The notes beneath the pieces are model-generated. The model saw nothing but the letters and a program-made list of their open reading frames with translations, did not search any database and was not told the DNA's origin. Of a stretch of 64,000 nt of DNA, positions 33,132 through 40,681 are shown piece by piece (the stretch's first letter is position 1; the number at the start of each line of letters is the position of its first letter). The stretch is from Anaerococcus urinomassiliensis (lineage in GTDB: Bacteria; Bacillota; Clostridia; Tissierellales; Peptoniphilaceae), in the NCBI RefSeq assembly GCF_900128425.1, contig NZ_LT635782.1:158711-222710 (forward strand). Reading direction: 5' to 3'. The translations under genes and the position numbers were made by a program.

Positions 33132-33699
33132 TCCCAGCATCATGGGTGGAAAATGCGAAGCATTTTTCATCTGCGAGATAAGCGAAGTTGCGAAGCAACA
33201 AGCGAATCCGCAGAACTAAGCGAGATGTCTACGCAGTAGTCATCGAGAGGATACGATCTAGGGTGGAAACTGCAAGGTGTGTCCGAGCTACTGGACCATT
33301 TTTCATCTGCGAGATAAGCGAAGTTGCGAAGCAACAAGCGAATCCGCAGAACTAAGCGAGATGTCTACGCAGTAGTCATCGAGAGGATACGATCTAGGGT
33401 GGAAACTGCAAGGTGTGTCCGAGCTCCTGGACCATTTTTCATCTGCGAGATAAGCGAAGTTGCGAAGCAACAAGCGAATCCGCAGAACTAAGCGAGATGT
33501 CTACGCAGTAGTCATCGAGAGGATTCACGATCTAGGGTGGCCGATTTATAATCGGCCATCTCTGAGATGAATTGACAAGCTTATAGCTTGTCAATGAGTC
33601 CAGAGAACTAAGCGAAAAAACCCGAATAGGGTTTTTGAGAGGACTCCAGCATCATGGGTGGAAAATGCAGGTTTCCTCCGAGCTTTTGGACTAGGTTTT
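33132..33699. repeat. Tandem array of about 136-bp pseudoknot-forming units (candidate structured RNA)
   Basis: After a partial unit (33132-33162), two units repeat with an exact 136-bp period (from 33163 and 33299), a third (from 33435) is near identical until 33540, and a diverged fourth spans 33541-33699. Every unit can form four helices. In the first: CTGCG/CGCAG (33171, 33209), GTTGC/GCAAC (33187, 33195), GATGTCTAC/GTAGTCATC (33224, 33236), and pseudoknot GAATCC/GGATAC (33204, 33249). The fourth unit keeps the same helices with different sequences: CTCTG/CAGAG, ATTGACAAGC/GCTTGTCAAT, AAAAACCC/GGGTTTTT, GAGTCC/GGACTC. Single-stranded GAACTAAGCG, GAGAGGA, GGGTGGAAA and TCCGAGCT are conserved. 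Strand and family are unknown. Bases 33700-33820 show no gene. Confidence 0.75.
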
Positions 33700-33821
33700 T
33701 GTACATATATGGTCAGTTTTAGATTTGGTGAAATTAGTAAAATAAAGGATGAAAAAGTTTTTATAGTTGTTGGCTAAAGTATTTACTATCTATATAAAAC
33801 TTTGTTACAAAATGTATTTTG

Positions 33822-33849
33822 TTGATATTTAATATCAATTTGATATAAT
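33822..33849 (+). promoter_or_regulatory. Promoter of the CoA-transferase gene with palindromic operator
   Basis: TTGATA (33822-33827) and TATAAT (33844-33849) are 16 bases apart. The perfect palindrome TTGATATT-T-AATATCAA (33822-33838) covers the -35 box and most of the spacer, an ideal repressor site. It does not match the Rex consensus closely. Confidence 0.65.
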
Positions 33850-33889
33850 TTAAATATAAGAAAACGATTTTAAACTGAGGAGAAGCATT

Positions 33890-35230
33890 ATGGATTATAA
33901 AAAAATGTATGAAGAGAAGCTAATTACAGCAGAAAAAGCTGCTGGAATGGTTAAAGATGGCGACTGGGTAGATATAGGTTGGTGTGCCCTAACAGCAAAG
34001 GCTTTCGATGAAGCTTTGGCAAAGAGAGTGGATGAACTTCACGATGTTAAGATAAAAGGTGGAGTTGTTCCTTATAAACTTGCCATAGGAGAAGCTGACC
34101 AAACAGGCGAACACTTCATCTACCATTCTTGGCATTCATCAGGAACTGAAAGAAGTCTAATAAACAATAACAAATATGGCGCTTTCTTCATTCCTATCAA
34201 ATACAGTGAACTTCCAAGATATGTAAGGGAAAATGGCGAAAGACTAAATGTTGCTGTAACTCAAGTTTCACCAATGGACAAACACGGTAACTTCAACTTT
34301 GGTCTATCTACAAGCCACACAATGGCTACTTTTGAAATGGCTGACAAAATAATACTTGAAGTAAATGAGAATGTTCCAGTTGCTCTAGGTGGATATCAAA
34401 ACTATATCAATATCAAAGACGTTGATTATGTTTATGAAGCAAACAGTGATATGCTAACCCTTGGTAAGGCAAAATTTGGTGAAGAAGAACTACAAGTTGC
34501 TGAGCACGTTGTGGGACTTCTAAGAGATGGTGACTGCCTACAAATTGGTATAGGTGGACTTCCAAATGCTATAGGCTCAGAAATTGCTAAATCAGACCTA
34601 AAAGACCTTGGTGTTCATACTGAAATGTATGTAGATTCCTTTGTAGATATGACATTAGCTGGCAAAATTACAGGCAAAAAGAAAAATCACGATATAGGAC
34701 GTCAAACATATGCTTTTGCAGCAGGTAGCCAAGAACTTTATGACTATATAGATGGAAACGAAGAATTAATGGCAGTTCCAGTAGATTATGCCAACGATAT
34801 AGATGCTATAGCATCCTTGGATAACTTTGTATCTATCAATACTGCTATGGAAGTAGACTTATGGGGACAAATTTCTTCTGAAACAGTTGGAACAAGACAT
34901 ATTTCTGGAGCAGGTGGAGCTCTTGACTTTATCCTAGGTGCCTATAGATCTAAGGGTGGTCGTTCAATAGTTGCCCTTAAATCTTCTAGAGTTGATAAGG
35001 AAGGTAAGAGGATATCAAATATCGTTCCTACATTTAAGCCAGGTACCCAAGCGACTGCAGTTAGAAGTAACACCCATTATATAGCTACAGAACAAGGTAT
35101 CAAAAACTTCAAAGGCCTATCAACATGGCAAGCAGCAGAAGCTTTAATAGAATTAGCTCACCCAGATAATAGAGATGAACTAATAAAAGAAGCTGAAAAA
35201 CTAGGTATTTGGAGACTTTCAAATAAATAA
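33890..35230 (+). CDS. Acetyl-CoA hydrolase/transferase family (probable butyryl-CoA:acetate CoA-transferase)
   Basis: A 446-residue class I CoA-transferase. Family sequences include QIGIGGLPNAIG, the catalytic-Glu region HTEMYVDSFVDM (Glu near residue 245), and SGAGGALDFILGAYRSKGG. It resembles butyryl-CoA:acetate and 4-hydroxybutyrate CoA-transferases, which move CoA from an end-product acyl-CoA to acetate. This would finish butyrate (or isovalerate) fermentation, consistent with the thiolase downstream and the branched-chain oxidoreductase elsewhere in the window. The exact acyl preference is uncertain. A GAGGAGAAG site precedes the ATG. Confidence 0.85.
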   Translation: MDYKKMYEEKLITAEKAAGMVKDGDWVDIGWCALTAKAFDEALAKRVDELHDVKIKGGVVPYKLAIGEADQTGEHFIYHSWHSSGTERSLINNNKYGAFFIPIKYSELPRYVRENGERLNVAVTQVSPMDKHGNFNFGLSTSHTMATFEMADKIILEVNENVPVALGGYQNYINIKDVDYVYEANSDMLTLGKAKFGEEELQVAEHVVGLLRDGDCLQIGIGGLPNAIGSEIAKSDLKDLGVHTEMYVDSFVDMTLAGKITGKKKNHDIGRQTYAFAAGSQELYDYIDGNEELMAVPVDYANDIDAIASLDNFVSINTAMEVDLWGQISSETVGTRHISGAGGALDFILGAYRSKGGRSIVALKSSRVDKEGKRISNIVPTFKPGTQATAVRSNTHYIATEQGIKNFKGLSTWQAAEALIELAHPDNRDELIKEAEKLGIWRLSNK

Positions 35231-35246
35231 AACAAACTATAAAATA

Positions 35247-35419
35247 GGGTTGTTGCAAAATAGATAAATCGTTACAAAATCATTCGAGCACCCTCCCGAA
35301 AAGGTCTCTGTCAGCCGACGGGCTAAATGCCTCCACGAGCCGGCGGGCTAAATCTCAAACTTTTCGGTAGTGCACTCTAATGATGTAACGATAGTTATCT
35401 ATTAATTTGCAACAGCCCC
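35247..35419. repeat. MITE-like inverted-repeat element, copy 2
   Basis: A 173-bp element with ends GGGTTGTTGCAAAATAGATA and TTTGCAACAGCCCC, a longer version of 4984-5136. The extra 20 bases come from a duplicated core: AGCCGACGGGCTAAA and AGCCGGCGGGCTAAA. Outer arms also match: CATTCGAGCACCCTCCCGAA against the complementary half. It stands 16 bases after the CoA-transferase stop and may end that transcript. Between it and the thiolase lie only promoter-like sequences. Confidence 0.8.
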
Positions 35420-35520
35420 ATTTTTATATGAATTTATATTGTTAGTTTAACCTTAAATATTATTATAAGGTAAACAAAGTCACTATAATTTTATAAAAAT
35501 TCATTATTAAGTGAAAATGT

Positions 35521-35548
35521 TTGCAAAAAACTATTTTAGTAATATAGT
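35521..35548 (+). promoter_or_regulatory. Promoter of the thiolase gene
   Basis: TTGCAA (35521-35526) and TATAGT (35543-35548) are separated by 16 bases. An inverted repeat CCTTA/TAAGG around 35451-35471 lies upstream. Confidence 0.5.
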
Positions 35549-35608
35549 GTAAGTGTCTAGTTAATTAATTGTATAAAAACTTTAAAATATAAGGAAGGCT
35601 TAAGAATT

Positions 35609-36799
35609 ATGGAAAAAAGAGAAAGTGTTATACTTGCCTATGCAAGAACTCCATTTGGTAAATTTGGGGGAGCATTAAGGCCACTAGAAGCTACCGAACT
35701 TGGTGGTATTGCAATCCGTGGAGCCATTGATAGAGCTGGTATTAATGATAGTGATATAGACTATGTGCTTATGGGAAATGTTTTGCAAGCTGGTGAGGGA
35801 CAAATACCATCCCGACAAGCTACAAGAGCTGCAGGTCTTGATTGGTCTGTGCCTTCACAAACAATAAATAAGGTTTGTGCATCAAGTTTTACAGCAGTAA
35901 CACTTGCTGATATGATGATTCGTGCTGGCAATATAGATCTTGCAATTGCGGGTGGTATGGAATCGATGTCCAATGCACCGTTTGCAAGTAAGGATATGAG
36001 ATGGGGACATAGGATGTTTAACGTAGAATTTAAGGACCTCATGGTGACTGATGGACTTTGGGACCCTTGGTATGACCAACACATGGGGTCTTCTGCAGGT
36101 AAAACAGCAGCTGAGTATAAGATAAGCAGACAAGAACAAGATAGATGGGCTGCAATAAGCCAACAAAGAGCTGAAGAAGCTATGGAAGCAGGTCGCCTAG
36201 ATGAAGATATAGTTCCAGTTGAAGTTCCACAAAGAAAAGGCGATCCAATCATAGTTGACAAGGATGAACAACCTAGAAAAGGTGTAACAGAAGAAACTCT
36301 AGCAAAACTATCTGGTCTATTTTTCAAAGAAAATACCGTTACAGCTGGTAATGCTCCAGCAACAAATGATGGTGCATCAGCCCTCGTTATAGCAAGTAGA
36401 GCCAAGGCAGAAGAACTTGGAATCAAACCACTTGCAACAATTGTAGATACAGCTTGGGTATCAAAAGATTCACCATATATAGTAGATGTGCCAGGAGAAT
36501 CAATCAAGAAGCTTTTAGAAGCTAATGACCTTACTGTAGACGATATTGATGTATTTGAAGTAAATGAAGCTTTTGCAGCGGTTGTAAATAGAACTCAACA
36601 AATAGTTGCAATACCAGATGAAAAACTAAATGTAAATGGTGGAGCTATTGCCTTTGGTCACCCAATAGGAGCTACAGGTGGTAGGATTATCATGCAATTA
36701 GTAAGCGCTATGAAGCAAAAAAATGCCAAATTAGGAGTTGCAGCAATATGCTCTGGTGGAGCTCAAGGTGATGCGGTTCTAATTAGAATGGAAGATTAA
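35609..36799 (+). CDS. thlA: Acetyl-CoA C-acetyltransferase (thiolase)
   Basis: A 396-residue biosynthetic-type thiolase. The nucleophile Cys lies in INKVCASSFTAV near residue 90, where the common form is NKVCGSGLKAV. The other catalytic residues are His in FGHPIGATGGR near 350 and Cys in AICSGGAQGD near 381, and NEAFAAV is present. It condenses two acetyl-CoA into acetoacetyl-CoA, the first step of butyrate formation, or runs in reverse. It has an AAGGAAGG site and its own promoter. Confidence 0.9.
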   Translation: MEKRESVILAYARTPFGKFGGALRPLEATELGGIAIRGAIDRAGINDSDIDYVLMGNVLQAGEGQIPSRQATRAAGLDWSVPSQTINKVCASSFTAVTLADMMIRAGNIDLAIAGGMESMSNAPFASKDMRWGHRMFNVEFKDLMVTDGLWDPWYDQHMGSSAGKTAAEYKISRQEQDRWAAISQQRAEEAMEAGRLDEDIVPVEVPQRKGDPIIVDKDEQPRKGVTEETLAKLSGLFFKENTVTAGNAPATNDGASALVIASRAKAEELGIKPLATIVDTAWVSKDSPYIVDVPGESIKKLLEANDLTVDDIDVFEVNEAFAAVVNRTQQIVAIPDEKLNVNGGAIAFGHPIGATGGRIIMQLVSAMKQKNAKLGVAAICSGGAQGDAVLIRMED

Positions 36800-36808
36800 T
36801 ATCAAAGA

Positions 36809-36826
36809 AAATGACCCTTGCTAGGA
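36809..36826. terminator. Left arm of a terminator split by the IS3 element
   Basis: AAATGACCC and CTAGGA here are complementary to TCCTAG and GGGTCATTT at 38446-38463. Together they form the convergent thiolase/MATE terminator with an insertion sequence in its loop. Confidence 0.75.
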
Positions 36827-36925
36827 GATAAGGTGACCCCATAAAGTTGGACCTAATACCAGAACTTGTAGTTTACTAGTTCTGGTATTAGCTTATTACT
36901 TTCCACCCCTAGGGGTGGAAGTTTT

Positions 36926-37759
36926 TTATGCTACATTCTTTTCTCTATATTCCACCGGACTTAAATATCCTAATTTTTCTTTTATTCTTTCTTCGTTGTA
37001 ATATTTTATAAAATCTTCAATTGTTTGCTTTAAGTGCTCATATGAGTAGAATTTTCTTCCATAATATATTTCTTGTTTTAGTATTCCAAAGAAGTTTTCC
37101 ATTGGTGAGTTGTCCAAGCAGTTTCCTTTTCTGGACATAGATTGGATTATGCCATTGGATTCTAGTTTTGATGTGTACTGCTTTACTTGATATGCCCAGC
37201 CTTGATCTGAGTGAAATATTCTTTCTTCCTTGCTTTTGTTAGTTATTTTTATTGCTCTATCTAAGGCTTTTAGAATTGGTTCTAGTGTTGGTTTCTTTGA
37301 TATTTCATAGCTTAGTATTTCACTGTTGTACATATCTAGGTATGGATTTAGATAGAGTTTCTTTATTTGATAGTTTCCTGATTTATCTTTTTCTAAATAC
37401 TTAAATTCTGTTGTATCTGTCGTTATTTGGGTATATGGTTTTTCTACTTTGAAGTTTCTTTTTATCTTATTGTCTGCTACTTTACCAACAGTTCCCTTGT
37501 ATGATGAGTATTTTCTTGTTTTCCTTGAAAAGTTCTTTACTTGTATTTTTAATTTTTGAACTAACCTTTGTACTTTCTTTTTGTTTATTGTTAGTCCTGA
37601 TCTTTTTAATATTGCTGTTATCCTTCTGTAGCCATAGTTTGGATTGTCTTTTCTGATTTTTAATATTTTTGATTCAATTTCTTTGTCTTTGCTTGGCAGC
37701 TCTAGCCTTTTTTGCCAATACATGTAGGTCGATTTTGGAAGGTTAAAGTAGATTAGCAA
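36926..37759 (-). CDS. IS3-family transposase, catalytic OrfB
   Basis: The annotated frame from ATG is 277 residues. It carries the DDE integrase core: Asp in TTDTTEFKYL, Asp in IFHSDQGWAYQ, and Glu in SPMENFFGILKQE, with the HTH_21-like RRITAILKRSGL upstream. The frame is open further upstream (IEVLRSKYKLKDLLIYF) across the orfA stop. This is the -1 frame relative to orfA and suggests an OrfAB fusion made by frameshifting near CTAAAACAA, as usual in IS3 elements. Confidence 0.92.
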   Translation of the reverse strand: MLIYFNLPKSTYMYWQKRLELPSKDKEIESKILKIRKDNPNYGYRRITAILKRSGLTINKKKVQRLVQKLKIQVKNFSRKTRKYSSYKGTVGKVADNKIKRNFKVEKPYTQITTDTTEFKYLEKDKSGNYQIKKLYLNPYLDMYNSEILSYEISKKPTLEPILKALDRAIKITNKSKEERIFHSDQGWAYQVKQYTSKLESNGIIQSMSRKGNCLDNSPMENFFGILKQEIYYGRKFYSYEHLKQTIEDFIKYYNEERIKEKLGYLSPVEYREKNVA

Positions 37760-37782
37760 ATCTTTAAGTTTGTATTTACTTC

Positions 37783-38376
37783 TTAAGACTTCGATTGTTT
37801 TAGCAATTGTCTTATTTCTGCATCTGTCATTTGAGACAATTCTATCTTTTTTTTTATTGCATCATTTTCTAGTTGAAGCCAATAGTTTTTTTCTTCTAAC
37901 TTCTTTATTTTTTCTTTTAGTTGTGCTTCATTTAATGAATTATCTTCTTCGTTGGTTAATTGTGATGTTGATTCTAATTTTATATCTTTTGATTTCTCTG
38001 GTGTTTTTGCCATTTTTGAAGGTCTTCCTCTCTTCTTGGGTCTAAGTCCTTCAATTCCTTCTTTTCTATATTCATTGACCCATCGAGCGATTATTGATGG
38101 ATTATTGATTTTAAGATTGTTTGATAGGCTTTGATAGGACATTTCTCCTGTTAAATACAAGTTTACTACATTTAGTTTAAATTCTAAAGTGTAACTATTA
38201 TTCTTTCTTGATACTTTTAGTCCATCATAACCTTGGGATTGGTAAGCATTAACCCACGTTCTAATAGTATGCTTGTCTGGGATATTGTATTTTTTTGCTA
38301 ATTCTCTGTATCCTATTTTTCCTTCAAGATATTCTTTTACTAATTTCATCTTAAATTCTGTGCTGTATTTTGTCAT
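37783..38376 (-). CDS. IS3-family OrfA (DNA-binding subunit)
   Basis: A 197-residue protein with two helix-turn-helix units (MTKYSTEFKMKLVKEYLEGK with YRELAKKYNIPDKHTIRTWV, and LEFKLNVVNLYLTGE with YQSLSNNLKINNPSIIARWV), a basic KKRGRPSKM segment and a C-terminal leucine-zipper-like coiled coil. It binds the element ends and, through frameshifting, joins OrfB to make the active transposase. Confidence 0.9.
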   Translation of the reverse strand: MTKYSTEFKMKLVKEYLEGKIGYRELAKKYNIPDKHTIRTWVNAYQSQGYDGLKVSRKNNSYTLEFKLNVVNLYLTGEMSYQSLSNNLKINNPSIIARWVNEYRKEGIEGLRPKKRGRPSKMAKTPEKSKDIKLESTSQLTNEEDNSLNEAQLKEKIKKLEEKNYWLQLENDAIKKKIELSQMTDAEIRQLLKQSKS

Positions 38377-38445
38377 TAAAAAACTGACCTCCTTAAGTTA
38401 GTTTTTAAGTCCAACTTTTGGGGGTCAGTACAAGAAGCGATGCAT

Positions 38446-38463
38446 TCCTAGGCTGGGTCATTT
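38446..38463. terminator. Right arm of the IS-split terminator
   Basis: TCCTAG and GGGTCATTT followed by T residues; the partner arm lies at 36809-36826, on the other side of the insertion sequence. Confidence 0.75.
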
Positions 38464-38492
38464 TTTTATTTTATAAATATTAAAATCTTAGT

Positions 38493-39833
38493 CTAAATTT
38501 TCAAGTCTACCCATTTTCCTTGTTTAAACCTATGTCTTAGACCTATAAATCTACTGATCTGGTCTGACAATATACCTATCCAGATTCCATCTAAACCTAA
38601 TTTCAAGAAATTAACAGTAACTAGTGTTACTGCAGTCCTTATTATGGATACAGATACAATTGCTACTGCCAAGGTGTATTTTACATCTCCTGCTGATCTT
38701 AGTGAACCACCAAAGATAACCTGTAGGACTTGCATTATAACTATGAAGCCTAGGTATTTGATAATGATAAGACTTTGGTCGGCCAAGGATTTATCTGCAA
38801 AGAATAGTCCGAATATGGATCTACCAAATATAAAGAATATGGCAGATATGATTAAACTCATTATAAGACCTATTTGCTGGCAGGCCCTGCCGTAGATTAT
38901 GGCCTCATCTTTGTTACCAGCTCCAAGTGAATTACCTGTAAGTGTGATTACTGCTACACTCATTCCATCTCCAAAGGAGAATGACAAGCTTAGAAGGTTC
39001 ATACCTACATTATGGAGGGCAAAACTTTCGGTTCCAAGCCTTGCAGCAGTAAGGGCTGTAACGAAAAATCCTATTCTCATTGACATAATTTCAATAAAAA
39101 TATTAATTCCAAGTCTAGCGATTTCCTTAGAAATTGTCTTATCAATTTTCATAGGAACTTTTTTCATTTCTCTAAAACTTAGGAAAGAGTTGCGCTTGCT
39201 TAGGGAATAAAAGCACATAATCATTTCTACAACTGTTCCTAGGACGGTTGCAATAGCAGCCCCCTTTGTTCCTAAAGCAGGAAAACCTAAGTTACCTTGG
39301 ATTAGTAGGTAGTTAAAGATAATATTTACAACTGATGCAACAAGGTTTGTTACAAAGGCAACTTGTGTATTGCCCGCACCTCTGTGGGCAGAGTTTATAC
39401 ACCAGCATATGGCATTAAAAACTGTTCCAAGGATTATTATGACAAAATACTCTTTGGCCATAGCATGAGTTTCTTCGGTAGAACCTGCAAATTCCAGGAT
39501 AGGATCGGCAAATGCCACCATAACAACCGTCACTATGACTACAAAGATCATTGAAATTAGTAGGGAAGTAACCAAGGTTTGGTTGGCTTTTTCCCTATTT
39601 CCCTCCCCTTGACGCCTAGCAACTAGGGCTGATACTGCACTAGTGATAGCAAAAAATACAGTAAGGGCCAAGAACTTTGGCTGGGTTGTAAGACCTATGG
39701 AGGCTACAGCTGAAGGTCCAAGACCAGAAATCATAAAGGTATCTATGATTCCTGCTAAAGCTATAAAAAAGGATTCAAATACAGCTGGCCAAGCTATGGA
39801 TAGGGCCCTGCGGTAATATTTTTTATCAAGCAT
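38493..39833 (-). CDS. MATE-family efflux transporter
   Basis: A 446-residue protein with 12 hydrophobic segments in two related halves. The first half begins LSIAWPAVFESFFIALAGII, the MATE consensus for helix 1, and later has ALVARRQGEGNREKA and HRGAGNTQVAF. It probably exports cationic drugs in exchange for Na+ or H+. I chose the start at 39833 behind GAGGGAG; a longer frame of 12 residues overlaps the kinase gene more deeply. It overlaps the upstream pyridoxal kinase gene by 8 bases. Confidence 0.9.
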   Translation of the reverse strand: MLDKKYYRRALSIAWPAVFESFFIALAGIIDTFMISGLGPSAVASIGLTTQPKFLALTVFFAITSAVSALVARRQGEGNREKANQTLVTSLLISMIFVVIVTVVMVAFADPILEFAGSTEETHAMAKEYFVIIILGTVFNAICWCINSAHRGAGNTQVAFVTNLVASVVNIIFNYLLIQGNLGFPALGTKGAAIATVLGTVVEMIMCFYSLSKRNSFLSFREMKKVPMKIDKTISKEIARLGINIFIEIMSMRIGFFVTALTAARLGTESFALHNVGMNLLSLSFSFGDGMSVAVITLTGNSLGAGNKDEAIIYGRACQQIGLIMSLIISAIFFIFGRSIFGLFFADKSLADQSLIIIKYLGFIVIMQVLQVIFGGSLRSAGDVKYTLAVAIVSVSIIRTAVTLVTVNFLKLGLDGIWIGILSDQISRFIGLRHRFKQGKWVDLKI

Positions 39834-40599
39834 TGTAAGCTCCCTCAATCTTTGGCAGGATTGCTTCAATAGCTATTGAAATATTATCCTTAAAATCCTC
39901 ATTTTGTATACTAAGTATCTTGCTCATATCTTCAACTGTTTTTTCAATTGATAAATTGAAATCGCTCGTTTCTAGGTAATGCTTTATAAACAATCCATCA
40001 AAAAGATCTCCAGTTCCAGCGTATTGTGCATCTAATTTTTCATAAAAAACTCTATGAAGCTTATCTGAAATACCCAGAGTGTAGGATTTGTTATCTTCTT
40101 CTATACTTGTTATGACATACTTCTTGTCGTTTTCTAGCAATTCATCAAAATTATCCAAGTCTAGTAAGTTTGCCTCGGTATGATTTGGAATAATAATATC
40201 AGCATATGCTAGGATTTCTTTGTATATTTGTATTTTCTCATCACCAAGTCCTGGATAAAGACAACCATCATCACCCATAATAGGGTCCAAGATGACTAAG
40301 GCTTCATCGGACATAGATTTTAGATAATTAACTATGATATTTTTTTGCTCTATATTTTCTATATATCCAATGAAAACAAGGTCAAAGTTAAAATCTAACT
40401 TCTTCCATACATTTAAACAATCTTTTATGTATTTATTTGTATCAAGAATTGCTACATTTCCCAAAGAAAAGTTGTGGGAAATCAGAGCGGTGGGCAGGAA
40501 GTAAACATCATGGCCAGCATGTGATAGAACAGGATCAACCATATTGCCGGCTATCTTACCCCTTGATACGAAATCATTTATAAGTAATATTTGGCTCAT
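39826..40599 (-). CDS. Pyridoxal/pyridoxamine kinase (PdxY/PdxK-like)
   Basis: A 257-residue ribokinase-fold protein. The N-terminus INDFVSRGKIAG and PVLSHAGHDVYFLPTALISH match pyridoxal kinases, and VILDPIMGDDGCLY and the catalytic loop YAGTGDLFDGLF (Asp near residue 203) are family-specific. It phosphorylates B6 vitamers in salvage. It is first in a two-gene unit with the MATE transporter and divergent from cls. The N-terminal serine loop is somewhat unusual, so substrate range is uncertain. Confidence 0.83.
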   Translation of the reverse strand: MSQILLINDFVSRGKIAGNMVDPVLSHAGHDVYFLPTALISHNFSLGNVAILDTNKYIKDCLNVWKKLDFNFDLVFIGYIENIEQKNIIVNYLKSMSDEALVILDPIMGDDGCLYPGLGDEKIQIYKEILAYADIIIPNHTEANLLDLDNFDELLENDKKYVITSIEEDNKSYTLGISDKLHRVFYEKLDAQYAGTGDLFDGLFIKHYLETSDFNLSIEKTVEDMSKILSIQNEDFKDNISIAIEAILPKIEGAYNA

Positions 40600-40681
40600 T
40601 ATTTCTAACTCCTTATTCTATAGTATTCATTATCCTATTTTTTTCTTTAACTTAAAGGGTAAAATTTGCTATAATATTATT

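Larger units (their letters stand above)
36834..38427 (-). mobile_element. IS3-family (IS150-group-like) insertion sequence, complete copy
   Basis: A 1594-bp element bounded by TGACCCCATAAAGTTGGAC on the left and the related TGACCCCCAAAAGTTGGAC (complement) on the right. It encodes orfA and orfB on the minus strand. No clear direct repeat of the target is visible. An identical copy starts at 63807 and runs past the window end. A hairpin at 36855-36895 (AATACCAGAACT with AGTTCTGGTATT) sits between the left end and orfB. Confidence 0.9.

Noticed and set aside
33255..33300. T-box riboswitch, suggested by CTAGGGTGGAAACTGC followed by a GTCC/GGAC hairpin
   Set aside because: The unit is too short for a full stem I, the ACCGCG part of the antiterminator is not matched, and no aminoacyl-tRNA synthetase or amino-acid gene follows.
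33132..33699. CRISPR array
   Set aside because: The repeats are 136 bp with no unique spacers of constant size and no cas genes are near; the units are whole duplicated structures.
35761..36507. A 248-codon minus-strand frame opposite the thiolase gene
   Set aside because: Its composition is the complement of a highly conserved enzyme and it lacks a ribosome-binding site and any recognisable domain.
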